Notes: generated from the sequence alone by a model not told the origin. DNA of 64,000 nt from Nocardia nova SH22a (GCF_000523235.1 NZ_CP006850.1:6262001-6326000); one strand, 5' to 3'. Counted from the first letter of the stretch, positions 33,030 through 42,199 are shown. Numbers and translations are program-made.

Positions 33030-34543
33030 TGACCGATACCACCCCCGGCCTCGAGCTGCTCCACGAAGGCGCCGCCGCGCACGGTCGCGGCGAGGTCGCC
33101 GAGGCCCTGCGGATCTTCGAGCACGCCGCCCGCACCACCACGGGCGGGGTGCGGGTGAGCGCGGCGATCAACGCGGCGAGTATGCGCGACGAACTGGGCG
33201 ACCACACCGGCGCGGTCGAGGGCTTCCGGGCCGCCCTCGCCGAGATCCCGGACGACGCGGTCGAGAAGCTCGCCTCGACACTGGTCAACTATTCCCAGGC
33301 ACTGCAGCATCTCGGCGAACTCGACGAGGCGCAGCGGGCACTGGAGCGGGCCCGCGATCTGCTCATCGGGCACGAGGAGTTCGGCACCCTGCGGGTCTCC
33401 TGTCTGGTCTCGCTCACCGCGGTCGCCACCCACCGCGGTCAGTGGGTGCGGGCGATCGAGCTGGCCACCGAATCATTGCGCGCCGCCGAGCATTTCGCAC
33501 CGCGGCTGCGCGGGCATCCGCTGGGAAATCTCGCGGTGGCGCATTTCGAGTCCGGGCGCGGTGAGCTCGGACTCGATTTCGCGCAGCAGGCGCTGGCGGC
33601 ATTCGAGGCGGCGGGCGATGTGAACGCGGCGGCCGAAATGCGGCAGAATCTGGCGCAGATGTACGCCCGCCTCGGCCGCGACGACGAGGCCGAACCCGCC
33701 GCGCGCGAGAGTCAGCGCTATTTCGAGCGCGCCGGGCTCGGCTACCGCGCCGGTGTCGGACTCTCGCTGCTGGGGCTGCTCGCCGAACGCCACGGTGACC
33801 TGGATCGGGTCGAGGAGTTGTATCGGCGCGCACTCGGATATTTCGAGTCCTCCGGTGCGGTACTCGATGCCGCGGGCGTCCGGACCCGCTTGGCGACACT
33901 GGCTTTCGCGCACGGCCACGCCGGGGACGGTGAGGACCTGCTCGCCGCCGCGTATCAGACCTATGCCGAGCGTGGACTCGGCCTGCAATGCGCACGGGTG
34001 GACTTCTGGCACGCGTCGCTGTGGGAGTCGCTGATCGACGACATGGCCGAACCGCCGCCGCCCGAGGTGCTGCCGCGGGCCCGTGATCTGGCCGTCACCG
34101 CCGCCATCGCCATCGACGCCGTGCGCTACAGCTTCACCAACGGCGCCCAGCGCGCGCAGTGGAACCGTGAGATGGCCGCGCCGGCACTGGCGCTGGCCTT
34201 CCGCCTGGCCTACCGCTGCGGTGACGGCCTGTTGATCGCCGATCTGATCGAAACACAGTGCGCGGGCACGACTCTCGATCGCACACCGCCCGCACCGGCA
34301 GCGCCGCCGCAGCTGCCCTTCGAGGTGGTCCAGCCGCCGGCCTCCGATCCGGACCGGCCGCCGGGCACGCTGCGACTGGGCACGGCACTGGCGCAGGTCG
34401 CGGCGGCCGCGGGACTTCCGGTGTCGCCGCCACCGCGCCTGACGGTCCCACCGGACGGGCGCATCGCACTGGCGGCCTACATCATCGCGGCCGAACAACG
34501 GTACGGACGGCCGGTGCGCGAGGAGCGGGTACTACCGACATGA
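33029..34543 (+). CDS. TPR-repeat protein of the CHAT operon
   Basis: 504 aa. Residues ~5-330 are a run of about eight TPR-like helix pairs: ALRIFEHAARTT, AVEGFRAALAEI, ALQHLGELDEAQRALERA, ELGLDFAQQALAAFEAAGDVN, RVEELYRRALGYFESSGAV. The rest is helical and then Pro-rich (residues ~410-470). TPR solenoids bind peptides or other proteins and, in TPR-CHAT systems, hold the protease inactive until a trigger is sensed. The stop overlaps the CHAT gene by 4 bp (ATGA). Separate TPR and CHAT chains contrast with the single-chain TPR-CHAT of type III-E CRISPR. Confidence 0.88.
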   Translation: MTDTTPGLELLHEGAAAHGRGEVAEALRIFEHAARTTTGGVRVSAAINAASMRDELGDHTGAVEGFRAALAEIPDDAVEKLASTLVNYSQALQHLGELDEAQRALERARDLLIGHEEFGTLRVSCLVSLTAVATHRGQWVRAIELATESLRAAEHFAPRLRGHPLGNLAVAHFESGRGELGLDFAQQALAAFEAAGDVNAAAEMRQNLAQMYARLGRDDEAEPAARESQRYFERAGLGYRAGVGLSLLGLLAERHGDLDRVEELYRRALGYFESSGAVLDAAGVRTRLATLAFAHGHAGDGEDLLAAAYQTYAERGLGLQCARVDFWHASLWESLIDDMAEPPPPEVLPRARDLAVTAAIAIDAVRYSFTNGAQRAQWNREMAAPALALAFRLAYRCGDGLLIADLIETQCAGTTLDRTPPAPAAPPQLPFEVVQPPASDPDRPPGTLRLGTALAQVAAAAGLPVSPPPRLTVPPDGRIALAAYIIAAEQRYGRPVREERVLPT

Positions 34544-35805
34544 CCGAGAGTTCCGAACAGCCGACGGTGACCGTGCGGATGGCCGATGCCGGTGAGCTGT
34601 ACATGTCCTGGCACTGGACGGGTGTCGTCGCGGATCCGGGCGCGAGCATGTTGCCCGGGGCCGATGTCGATGCCGCGGTGCGGCGGCTCACGGCGGCCCT
34701 GCCGGACCTCACCGACCCCGCCGGACTCGAGCAGTCGCTCACGACCGGGGCCTTCGCCGATCGGAGCTCGGAATACGAACTGGCACAGGCACTCAGCCGC
34801 GCACTGCTGCCGCAGGGGCTCGCCATGCAACTGCACGCGCTCATGGTACGCGGGGTGCGCCCGCACATCCGGTTGCAGCCGTCCCCGCGGGTCGCGCAGG
34901 TGCCGTGGGAGATCCTCGCCCCCGACCCGGCGCTGCGGCTCATCGACATCGCCGATGTCAGCCTGCTCGCGCCCGCGGGCATCGTGCACGCGCCGGACCG
35001 GGTCGAGCGCACCTGGGCCACCGACCGCGAACTTCCGGTGATCGCCGTCCTCGATCCCCGGGTGCCCGGCTTCCGCGCCGATTCCGAACTCGGCTCGGTC
35101 CTAGGCCGCATGTCCGCGACCGCACCGCTGGCCGAGCGGGTCGCCGGTTACAGTGCGCGGCAACGCCTTCGGCCGGAGGTAGCCGAACCGCTCGCGGCGT
35201 TCCGGCGCACCGATCTGGACCGTGATCGACTGTCGGCCCTGCTCCGGGCGGGTGCGAGCCGGTTGATCTACGTCGGCCACGTCACCGCCGCCGCACCGGA
35301 ATCGGGACAGAGCGAGAATGCCGAACTCCACCTGTGCTGCACGGCGGACACCTCCGGTTTCGCCGACCGCCTGCGCACCCATCGCCCGCTGTCGGCCAAG
35401 GACCTCCTGCTGGGCACCCACACACTCGACGCGGAACCCGTTGCCGGACCACAACTGTGGCCGATGCCGAGCCGAGTGGCGCTGATCGCCTGCGAGAGCG
35501 GCGGCGACCTGCGCTTCACCGAGGCACTGGGCCTGGTCGCCGCGATGATCAACGGCGGCGCCGAACTGGTCACCGCCACCCGCTGGCCACTCCCCACCGA
35601 CCTGGCCTTCCAACGCCTCGCAGGCGCCACCGAAGCCACCCCACTCCACGATGTGGTGTGTGCGGTCGACGCGGCCCACGAACAACCCGACCCGATCGCC
35701 ACCCTCGCCCACTGGCAGCGCGAACGCCTGACCACCTGGCGCGAAACCGGCACCATCGAGAACTCACCGCTCCTGTGGGCGGCCTTCGCGACAATCCGAA
35801 CCTGA
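34540..35805 (+). CDS. CHAT-domain caspase-like cysteine protease
   Basis: 421 aa. Residues 1-~115 are a beta/helical lead. The CHAT (caspase HetF-associated with TPRs) domain covers ~115-421: VAQVPWEILAPDPALRLI, RLIYVGHVTAA with catalytic His247, VALIACESGGD with catalytic Cys318, and GLVAAMINGGAELVTATRWPLP. Both catalytic residues are present, so an active peptidase is expected. CHAT proteases cleave at basic or hydrophobic residues and act in bacterial immunity and cell-death-type systems. It is the last gene of the operon, followed by a hairpin and tRNA-Asn. Confidence 0.92.
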   Translation: MTESSEQPTVTVRMADAGELYMSWHWTGVVADPGASMLPGADVDAAVRRLTAALPDLTDPAGLEQSLTTGAFADRSSEYELAQALSRALLPQGLAMQLHALMVRGVRPHIRLQPSPRVAQVPWEILAPDPALRLIDIADVSLLAPAGIVHAPDRVERTWATDRELPVIAVLDPRVPGFRADSELGSVLGRMSATAPLAERVAGYSARQRLRPEVAEPLAAFRRTDLDRDRLSALLRAGASRLIYVGHVTAAAPESGQSENAELHLCCTADTSGFADRLRTHRPLSAKDLLLGTHTLDAEPVAGPQLWPMPSRVALIACESGGDLRFTEALGLVAAMINGGAELVTATRWPLPTDLAFQRLAGATEATPLHDVVCAVDAAHEQPDPIATLAHWQRERLTTWRETGTIENSPLLWAAFATIRT

Positions 35806-35890
35806 TCCCCCGTCCACATCGCCCCTCGAGACGCGCACTGCGGGATGGTCGGCGACTTCTGCTACGAACCCACGGCCCGTAAAACGAGTT

Positions 35891-35931
35891 CGACCCCTCA
35901 CCGGTGAGGTATTCTTGCCGGTCAGGGGTCG
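35891..35931 (-). terminator. Hairpin downstream of tRNA-Asn
   Basis: CGACCCCT (35891-35898) pairs with AGGGGTCG (35924-35931). An alternative inner palindrome CCTCACCGGTGAGG lies at 35896-35909. On the minus strand the structure follows the tRNA 3' end and leads into TTTT, so it probably ends tRNA transcription. It may also terminate the CHAT operon from the other side, though no T-run follows on that strand. Confidence 0.6.
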
Positions 35932-35938
35932 ATTTCTG

Positions 35939-36011
35939 CTCCCCCATCTGGACTCGAACCAGAAACCTGCCGATTAACAGTCGGCTGCTCTGCCAATTGA
36001 GCTATAGGGGA
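35939..36011 (-). tRNA. tRNA-Asn (anticodon GUU)
   Basis: 73 nt on the minus strand. Acceptor stem TCCCCTA/TGGGGGA with discriminator G, D-arm GCTC/GAGC, anticodon stem GCCGA/TCGGC with loop CTGTTAA (anticodon GTT), T-arm TCTGG/CCAGA with TTCGAGT. CCA is not encoded. It lies between the CHAT operon and the conserved dnaG region. No integrase or attachment-site repeat was found beside it. Confidence 0.95.
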
Positions 36012-36342
36012 TTGTTTCGGGCCTTCCCTTCCGGGCTGGCCGAGGACAAACTTTATCCTATCTGCTGTCCAGGACCCAAATCGGCCCTTGACCTGGGTGA
36101 ATGGCAATCCGCACCCGGTAGGGACCGGGTGGTGGGCCGATGGGTTGGCCCGGGGCTCGGGTAGACGGGCGTGGCGGGCCGAAGTGGGTGTGCGGCCGGG
36201 GAATTCGGATCGAGGTGAGGGGCTGGGAAGGAAGCAGCGGAATTTGTCGGTGGGCTCTGGCAAGGTGGTGCCGGATCGACAGTCCGACCCGGCGTCGGGC
36301 AGGATGTACGGCGCGGACAGCTACTGGGAGGAGCCCGAAAGA
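36012..36342. other. Intergenic, promoter region of tRNA-Asn and the small membrane gene
   Basis: 331 bp between the divergent tRNA and a small membrane protein gene. GGGAGGAG at 36325-36332 precedes the ATG at 36343. No further gene is supported. Confidence 0.4.
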
Positions 36343-36588
36343 ATGCTGCGGTTGATCATCGGCGTCGCAGCCGGTTATGTGCTGGGGGCCAAGGCGGGGC
36401 GGGCTCGCTACGAGCAGATCAGCAAGACCACCCGTGCTGTTGCCGCCAGTCCCGTCACCCGCAAGCTGGTGCAGGCCAGCAGGCAGAAGTTGTCGGATCG
36501 GCTCAATACCCAGCCCAAGCTCGAGCCGATGGAGCCGCTCGACGAGCGCACCACCGTGCTCGTGCCGCACGACCAATTGCGTCGCTGA
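36343..36588 (+). CDS. Small membrane-associated protein (Rv2342-like)
   Basis: 81 aa. N-terminal hydrophobic helix with glycine pattern LRLIIGVAAGYVLGAKAGRARYEQI (residues 2-26), then a basic amphipathic helix and a Glu/Pro-rich tail ending VLVPHDQLRR. Small YtxH-like proteins with GYVLGAKAGRxRYEQI occur across actinobacteria and, from memory, correspond to M. tuberculosis Rv2342 next to dnaG. Function unknown. GGAGGAG lies about 10 bp upstream of the ATG, a rather long spacing. Confidence 0.75.
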   Translation: MLRLIIGVAAGYVLGAKAGRARYEQISKTTRAVAASPVTRKLVQASRQKLSDRLNTQPKLEPMEPLDERTTVLVPHDQLRR

Positions 36589-36601
36589 GCGCCGGTTCCA
36601 C

Positions 36602-36637
36602 GCCTCATTGTGCCGACATACGCCAGCACAATGAGGC
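36602..36637. terminator. Bidirectional hairpin between convergent genes
   Basis: Perfect 12-bp stem GCCTCATTGTGC / GCACAATGAGGC with a 12-nt loop (36614-36625), located between the convergent small membrane gene and the hydrolase gene. No T-run follows on either strand, as is common for actinobacterial terminators. Confidence 0.75.
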
Positions 36638-36646
36638 TCGAGCAAT

Positions 36647-37441
36647 TCAGTGAACCGCAGCCGTGACGGCCGCCGCTATCCGGTCGGCGAGTAGGCCGGG
36701 CGCCCCGGCATGAGCGAGATGACCTTGACCGGGCAGCAGTTCCACCCGCGCCCGAGGCAGCGCTGTCGCGATCCGCTCGAATGCCGTCCCGTAGGGTTCG
36801 CTGCCTCGGTTGAGTTCGCCGAGCAGCAGCGTGACCGGCAGCTTCAGTGCGCGATACCGCTCCCGATCGGGTGTGTGGCCGTCGATGGCCGCCAATTCCT
36901 CGGCCAGTGGCGCCGCCAGCGGCCGCAGTACCTCCCAGATCGGTGATTGCCGCAGGGCCGCAACATATTCCACCGAGAATCCCGAGACGTCGGTATTCAC
37001 CAGCCGTACGGCCTCGTCCAGATCCCCCTGCTCGATCGCGGTCCGCAGCGCGGGGATCGCGGCGGGTGCGAACGGCGCGCAGACCGGTTCGTAGGCCGTC
37101 AGCGAGCGCAGATCCGATCGCTCACCGGCCGCCTCGAGCGCGATCAACCCACCGTAGCTCCAGCCGAACAGATCGGCCTCGGCGCCGAGTGCGTCGAGGA
37201 TGTGATGCAGGTCGTCCACCTCGGTACGGACCGTGTAGTTCGCGCCGAGCGGGCCGCTGGGAATCCGGCCGCGCCGGTTGATCGTCACCACCGGGTTGGG
37301 CAGTGTGATCGCGTCGACCACGGGCCGCCAGGTCGCGGCGTCGGCCATCACGCCCGGCAGCATCACCAGGGGCGGGCCGTCACCGTCACGGATGTCGGCG
37401 GTCAGTTCGATGCCATCGCGTTCGAAACGCTTCAATCTCAT
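36647..37441 (-). CDS. Alpha/beta-fold hydrolase
   Basis: 264 aa. LVMLPGVMADAATW (oxyanion region), nucleophile elbow GWSYGG with Ser, and C-terminal GQGHLAHAGAP with His. The cap region is compact. This is a typical alpha/beta-hydrolase of the epoxide hydrolase/esterase superfamily, with no substrate evident. It lies 11 bp downstream of nothing else but reads in the same direction as dnaG, whose stop codon side faces away; they are adjacent rather than clearly one operon. Confidence 0.85.
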   Translation of the reverse strand: MRLKRFERDGIELTADIRDGDGPPLVMLPGVMADAATWRPVVDAITLPNPVVTINRRGRIPSGPLGANYTVRTEVDDLHHILDALGAEADLFGWSYGGLIALEAAGERSDLRSLTAYEPVCAPFAPAAIPALRTAIEQGDLDEAVRLVNTDVSGFSVEYVAALRQSPIWEVLRPLAAPLAEELAAIDGHTPDRERYRALKLPVTLLLGELNRGSEPYGTAFERIATALPRARVELLPGQGHLAHAGAPGLLADRIAAAVTAAVH

Positions 37442-37452
37442 GCCAGGTGGAA

Positions 37453-39381
37453 CTATTTGGCGGGCGTGAAATCATCCGAGTTGCCCATGGCCTGGGTGAG
37501 CAGGCTCTTGCGGTACTGCTCGAGCGCGACCAGATCGCCGAACAGCGCCATATAGTCGTCAGGCTGTTCGGTGGACGACACCCGCTGCAGTTTCGACTTC
37601 AACGCCGCGACCTGCCGTCCGACCCACGCCTCCTGGACCCGGGCCAGCACGCCGGAGATGAAACGCGGAATCCCGTCCATGGTTTTCACCGGCAGCGACT
37701 CGGCGGCCAGTTCCGAGACCAGCGCGCGCAGCATCAGGTCATCGGTGTTGTCGGCGACGAGGGAAACCCATTCGGCTCCCCCGAGACCCGCGGCGGTACC
37801 ACCGGCGGCGACGATCGCGGCGTGCACGGCCGTGTAGGCCGGGTGGGTGAAGGCTTCCGGCTCCAGGCTGTCGAACAGCGGTCCGGCCGTCGCGGGATAC
37901 TGCAGGGCCGCGGCGAGCACCTGTCGTTGCGGAAGCAGCACCGGATCACCCGGATGCGGGCGGGCAACGGCCTTGCTCTCCTGCGCACCTTCCGAAGCCG
38001 TTGTCTCGGAGGCGGTTTCACGCACCGGTGCCGCCTTGCCGGTGCGGGCACGGCGGGCCTGGTCGCCCACCCTGCGCACCACCAGCTGGATATCGTCCCA
38101 GCCGACCCAGCCCGCCAGTTTGGTCGCATAGGCCTTGCGCATCGCGTTGTCCTTGATCTGCGCCACCACCGGGACCGCGCGCCGCAGCGCCTCCACCTGG
38201 CCTTCCGGGGTGTCGAGATCGTGATCTGCGAGCAGGCCGCGAATGACGAACTCGTACAAGGGGACTCGGCGCGCGACCAGATCCCGGACCGCGCCGTCGC
38301 CGGAGCGCTGCCGCAGCTCGCACGGATCCTGACCGTCGGGCGCCACCGCGATGTAGGTCTGTCCGGCCAGCTTCTGATCGCCGGAGAACGCCTTCATGGC
38401 CGCGGCCTGACCGGCGGCGTCACCGTCGAAGGTGTAGATGATCTCACCGCGCCAGAAATTGTCGTCCATCAGCAGGCGGCGCAGCATCGACAGGTGTTCG
38501 TCACCGAAGGCGGTACCGCAGGACGCGACCGCGGTGGTGACTCCGGCCTGATGCATGGCCATCACGTCGGTGTAGCCCTCCACGACCACCGCCTGATGAC
38601 TCTTGGCGATCTCGCGTTTGGCGTGGTCGAGTCCGAACAGCACCTGAGACTTCTTGTACAGCACCGTTTCCGGGGTGTTGATGTACTTGGCCGTCATCTG
38701 ATCGTCGTCGAACAACCGGCGCGCACCGAATCCGATGACATCACCGCTGAGATTGCGGATCGGCCAGAGCAGCCGCCGATGGAAGCGGTCGATCGGGCCG
38801 CGGCGGCCGGGCTTGGACAGTCCCGCCGCCTCCAGCTCCTTGATCTCGAATCCCTTGCGCAGCAAGTGTTTCGTGAGGGTGTCCCAGCCCGCCGGGGCAT
38901 ATCCGCAGCCGAATCGCTGAGCGGCTTCGCCGTCGAAATTGCGCTCGGTGAGGTATTTGCGCGCGGCCTCGGCAGCCGGATCGCGCAGCTGGGCCTGATA
39001 GAACTCGTGCGCGGCGGCGTTGGCGGCCACCAGCCGGGCGCGGGTGCCGCGGTCACGCTGCACCGAGGTGCCGCCGCCCTCGTAATTGATCTTGTAGCCG
39101 ATCCGATCGGCGAGCTGCTCGACCGCCTCGACGAATCCGACGTGCTCGATCTTCTGCAGGAAGGCGAACACGTCGCCGCTCTCGCCGCAGCCGAAGCAGT
39201 GGAAGTGGCTGTGGTTGGGCCGCACATGGAACGACGGCGACTTCTCGTCGTGGAACGGGCACAGGCCCTTGAGCGAATCGGCTCCCGCGCGCTTGAGCGA
39301 GACATATTCGCCGACGACGTCCTCGATGCGTACGCGTTCACGTATTGCCGCGATATCGCGATCCGGAAGTCGACCTGCCAC
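37453..39381 (-). CDS. dnaG: DNA primase DnaG
   Basis: 642 aa, GTG start. N-terminal CHC2 zinc ribbon LCPFHDEKSPSFHV with CFGCGESGD (Cys41, His44, Cys62, Cys65). The catalytic core follows, with TOPRIM motifs VVVEGYTDVMAMH (Glu268) and YTFDGDAAGQ (Asp319, Asp321). The C-terminal ~140 residues are the DnaB-binding region typical of actinobacteria. Synthesises RNA primers at the replication fork. It reads in one direction with dgt and the YdcF gene, as in mycobacteria. Confidence 0.97.
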   Translation of the reverse strand: MAGRLPDRDIAAIRERVRIEDVVGEYVSLKRAGADSLKGLCPFHDEKSPSFHVRPNHSHFHCFGCGESGDVFAFLQKIEHVGFVEAVEQLADRIGYKINYEGGGTSVQRDRGTRARLVAANAAAHEFYQAQLRDPAAEAARKYLTERNFDGEAAQRFGCGYAPAGWDTLTKHLLRKGFEIKELEAAGLSKPGRRGPIDRFHRRLLWPIRNLSGDVIGFGARRLFDDDQMTAKYINTPETVLYKKSQVLFGLDHAKREIAKSHQAVVVEGYTDVMAMHQAGVTTAVASCGTAFGDEHLSMLRRLLMDDNFWRGEIIYTFDGDAAGQAAAMKAFSGDQKLAGQTYIAVAPDGQDPCELRQRSGDGAVRDLVARRVPLYEFVIRGLLADHDLDTPEGQVEALRRAVPVVAQIKDNAMRKAYATKLAGWVGWDDIQLVVRRVGDQARRARTGKAAPVRETASETTASEGAQESKAVARPHPGDPVLLPQRQVLAAALQYPATAGPLFDSLEPEAFTHPAYTAVHAAIVAAGGTAAGLGGAEWVSLVADNTDDLMLRALVSELAAESLPVKTMDGIPRFISGVLARVQEAWVGRQVAALKSKLQRVSSTEQPDDYMALFGDLVALEQYRKSLLTQAMGNSDDFTPAK

Positions 39382-39427
39382 GCACCGAGTCTAACCGCGC
39401 ACCACGACGCCCACGCCGACGGTCATC

Positions 39428-40675
39428 TCACCCGGTCGCGACACGCTTGAGGCGGCTCTCGGTGTAGGAGGCGATCTGGTCGACGACCACGCGCACCCGC
39501 TCGGCATCGTCGGCGGCCGCGTCCCACCACGGCAGCAGAATCGGGTCCAGGCCGTGCGGGGCGTTCGCCAGCAGGCGCGCGGCCACCTCGGCGATCCGTT
39601 CGCGCTGGGCGGCCTGGCGCCGGTGATGTTCGGGATCGGACATCACGTAGCGCAGCGCCACCGTCTTCAACAGCGCCACCTCGGCGGCGACGACGGCGGG
39701 AACCTCGAGGTCGGCGGCGTAGCGGCACAGGGACCGGCCGGGCCATGCCGTGCGGGTGGCCTCGACCGCGGCGGTGGCGAACCTGCCGACCAGATCACTG
39801 GTGAGGCGTTTCAGCGCGACAGAGGTGCGCAGGGTGCCGTCGTATGCCGCCGCGTCGGCGATCACCTGCAATTGGGACAGCCGTTCCCCGGCCGCGATCA
39901 GATCGTCGGCGGTCAGATCGCGGTGCTGGCGCTGGCCCAGTTCGGCAAGGGCGGCCCGTTCGGCCGGATCGGCCAGCGCTCGCAGATCGATGCGCCCGGC
40001 GATCACCCCGTCCTCGACATCGTGCACGGAGTAGGCGACATCGTCGGCCCAGTCCATGACCTGCGATTCCAGGCACTGCCGACGTTCGGGGGCGCCCTTG
40101 CGCACCCAGTTCAGCCGTTCCAGATCCGCCTCGTAGGCGCCGAACTTGCTGCCCGAACCCGTTCTGCCCCAGGGATATTTGACGGTGGCATCGAGGGCCG
40201 CGCGGGTCAGGTCGAGGCCGTAGCTCTCGCCGTCGGCGTCGAGCACCTTGGGCTCGAGCCTGGTCAGAATGCGCAGATTCTGGGCGTTGCCCTCGAATCC
40301 GCCACAGGCGTCGGCGAATTCGTCGAGAGCGCGTTCCCCGTTGTGCCCGTAGGGCGGATGTCCGATGTCGTGGGCCAGCCCGGCCAGATCGACCAGATCC
40401 GGGTCGCAGCCCAGCCCCTCGGCGATGCTGCGCCCGATCTGGGCGACCTCGAGGGAGTGGGTGAGCCGGGTGCGCGGCGTATCCCCTTCGCGCGGGCCCA
40501 TGACCTGGGTTTTGTCGGCCAGCCGCCGCAGTGCCGCCGAGTGCAGTACGCGCGCCCGGTCGCGGGCGAAATCGCTGCGCCGGGCCGGGCTGGGCGACCA
40601 GCGCAGTCCCGCGGTCGACGCGGTTTCGGGCACCATGCGCTCATGGTCGGGTTCGAGATAGGGACAGTCGGGCAC
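39428..40675 (-). CDS. dgt: dGTP triphosphohydrolase-like HD protein
   Basis: 415 aa, GTG start at 40675 (an ATG at 40636 is an alternative). HD-domain metal ligands: [33 protein letters not shown] (HD pair plus the Dgt-specific GHxGE loop) and a downstream [15 protein letters not shown] (Asp). Cleaves dGTP (or other dNTPs) to the nucleoside and triphosphate, which controls nucleotide pools near the replication genes. Separated by 46 bp from dnaG and by 7 bp from the upstream YdcF gene. Confidence 0.95.
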   Translation of the reverse strand: MPDCPYLEPDHERMVPETASTAGLRWSPSPARRSDFARDRARVLHSAALRRLADKTQVMGPREGDTPRTRLTHSLEVAQIGRSIAEGLGCDPDLVDLAGLAHDIGHPPYGHNGERALDEFADACGGFEGNAQNLRILTRLEPKVLDADGESYGLDLTRAALDATVKYPWGRTGSGSKFGAYEADLERLNWVRKGAPERRQCLESQVMDWADDVAYSVHDVEDGVIAGRIDLRALADPAERAALAELGQRQHRDLTADDLIAAGERLSQLQVIADAAAYDGTLRTSVALKRLTSDLVGRFATAAVEATRTAWPGRSLCRYAADLEVPAVVAAEVALLKTVALRYVMSDPEHHRRQAAQRERIAEVAARLLANAPHGLDPILLPWWDAAADDAERVRVVVDQIASYTESRLKRVATG

Positions 40676-40682
40676 GTGATTC

Positions 40683-41375
40683 TCACTGTTCCGCGGTGTA
40701 TTTGAAATCGGCGGAGAAATGCGTGATCTGGTACCACAGCAGCGCGCCGGTCTCGCGGGCGATGCCGTGGAATTGGGACTCCCGCGTGTAGACCGCCGGG
40801 CCCGTGCGGGTCGGCGCGGTCCACGCGTCCAGTCCCTCGTCCCGGGCCATCGTCCGGATCCGCAGCGAATGCCACGGATCGCTCACCAGTACCACCGAGC
40901 CGAGACCCCGATCGCGCATCGCGGCGCTGACCGCCTCGATGCTCTGCAGGGTGTCCGACCCGGTCTCCACCGCGAGGATGTGATCGGCGGGAACGCCGCG
41001 ATCCTCGAGATAGTTCTTGCCGGAGGCGGCCTCGGTGTAGTTGTCGCCGACCTGTTTCCCGCCGACCGTGATGACCAGCGGCGCAACATCTTTGGTGTAC
41101 AGGTGGTAGGCCTGCCCGAGCCGCGCGGCGAATACCGACGACGGAGTGCCGTTGTACTGCGCCGCGCCCAGCACCACGATGGCGTCGGCGTGCGAGTAGT
41201 CGGCGATCCGCGCCACCTGCCACACCCGGAACGCCGTCCCCCCGACGAGGACGACGCCGATGAGGACGGTTCCGGCGATCGTGCGCCGCACCCATCGTGC
41301 CAGCGCCGAGCCACGCGGACGACGGGGCGCCGCGGGCGTACGGGCGGTGGCGGGGTGGGTGAGGGCGGACGGCAT
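40683..41375 (-). CDS. YdcF/DUF218-family membrane-anchored protein
   Basis: 230 aa from the ATG at 41375 (MPSALTHP). One N-terminal membrane helix ([20 protein letters not shown]), then the DUF218 domain: [53 protein letters not shown] and [12 protein letters not shown]. The domain is extracytoplasmic. DUF218 proteins (YdcF, SanA, ElyC) are linked to envelope precursor metabolism. It stands 7 bp ahead of dgt, so it is very likely cotranscribed with dgt and dnaG. Confidence 0.9.
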   Translation of the reverse strand: MPSALTHPATARTPAAPRRPRGSALARWVRRTIAGTVLIGVVLVGGTAFRVWQVARIADYSHADAIVVLGAAQYNGTPSSVFAARLGQAYHLYTKDVAPLVITVGGKQVGDNYTEAASGKNYLEDRGVPADHILAVETGSDTLQSIEAVSAAMRDRGLGSVVLVSDPWHSLRIRTMARDEGLDAWTAPTRTGPAVYTRESQFHGIARETGALLWYQITHFSADFKYTAEQ

Positions 41376-41439
41376 GACCCGAGTGTGCCAGCGCTCGGTC
41401 ACGTCTTCATCACCGCCGCAGGCGGGGCGGACCGGGCCG

Positions 41440-42117
41440 TCACCAACCCCGTTGCCGCCAGTGCGCGAGCTGCGGCCGCTCGGCTCCCAGCGTGGTGTCG
41501 TCGCCGTGGCCGGGGTACACCACCGTCTCGTCGTCGAACCGGTCGAACAGTTTGGTGGTCACATCCCGGTAGAGGGAGTCGAACTCCTCCGCTCCGGGGG
41601 TCTTGCCGACGCCGCCCGGGAACAGGCAGTCACCGGTGAACACGTGGGTTCGGCCCGAGCCGTCGGTCAGCACCAGCGCCACCGAGCCGGGCGTATGGCC
41701 GCTCAGGTGCACGATTTCGAAGGTCAGCTCACCGATCGCCACCGTGTCGCCGTCGGCCAGCAGGCGGTCCGGGCGCACCGGGAGCGGATCGGCGTCGAGG
41801 GTGTGCGCGGCCGTCGGGACGCCCGTGTCGGCCACCACCTCGCTCAGCGCCTGCCAATGATCGAAATGCTGATGCGTGGTGACGAGCAGCCGCAACCGGC
41901 CCGGCACCTCCTGGTCCAGCAGCGTCAGAATCCGCTCGGACTCGTTGGCCGCGTCGATCAGCACGGCGTCACCGGTGGCGGTGTCCTGCACGAGATAGAC
42001 GTTGTTGTCCATGGGGCCGACCGACATCTTGACGATCCGGGCGCCGGGCACATCTCGCTGCTGCGGATTACTGCCCGGTGCGACATGTCCCGTGTAGGGG
42101 ATATCCAGCGTGATCAC
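41440..42117 (-). CDS. MBL-fold metallo-hydrolase (glyoxalase II-like)
   Basis: 225 aa from a GTG at 42117; other in-frame GTGs (42135) are possible and no ribosome binding site is convincing. Zinc motif VTTHQHFDHW (HxHxDH), HLSGHTPGSVAL, FTGDCLFPGGVG and VYPGHGDDTTLG supply the remaining ligands. Typical hydroxyacylglutathione hydrolase-like MBL enzymes hydrolyse thioesters, and in mycothiol-producing actinobacteria they may act on mycothiol conjugates. Divergent from the TPM-domain gene. Confidence 0.86.
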   Translation of the reverse strand: MITLDIPYTGHVAPGSNPQQRDVPGARIVKMSVGPMDNNVYLVQDTATGDAVLIDAANESERILTLLDQEVPGRLRLLVTTHQHFDHWQALSEVVADTGVPTAAHTLDADPLPVRPDRLLADGDTVAIGELTFEIVHLSGHTPGSVALVLTDGSGRTHVFTGDCLFPGGVGKTPGAEEFDSLYRDVTTKLFDRFDDETVVYPGHGDDTTLGAERPQLAHWRQRGW

Positions 42118-42187
42118 GGTGACGATGGTAATCACCCGCACCGACACGGGTCGGCCCGAACAGCGTCGATTCCGAGGTGACGGCGGA

Positions 42188-42193
42188 TACATT
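42188..42193 (+). promoter_or_regulatory. Leaderless-type -10 element of the TPM-domain gene
   Basis: TACATT lies at -12 to -7 relative to the ATG at 42200, and no ribosome binding site precedes this ATG. This is the same geometry as at the CHAT operon. Confidence 0.5.
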
Positions 42194-42199
42194 CGAATC

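Noticed and set aside
30664..35805. Type III-E CRISPR-linked (Craspase-like) assignment of the TPR-CHAT operon
   Set aside because: No cas gene and no repeat array anywhere in the window; TPR and CHAT are separate proteins here.
35939..36011. tRNA-Asn as an att site of an integrated element
   Set aside because: No integrase gene and no second copy of the tRNA 3' end were found in the flanks.
36647..39381. Hydrolase gene as part of the dnaG operon
   Set aside because: Same strand and 11 bp from the dnaG start side is not the case: the hydrolase lies after the dnaG stop. Cotranscription is possible but no functional link is visible.
37447..39450. Long open frame antisense to dnaG (about 667 codons)
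   Set aside because: Reads as an Arg/Gly/His-rich product with no family pattern, fully inside dnaG on the other strand. A G+C-rich codon-position artefact.
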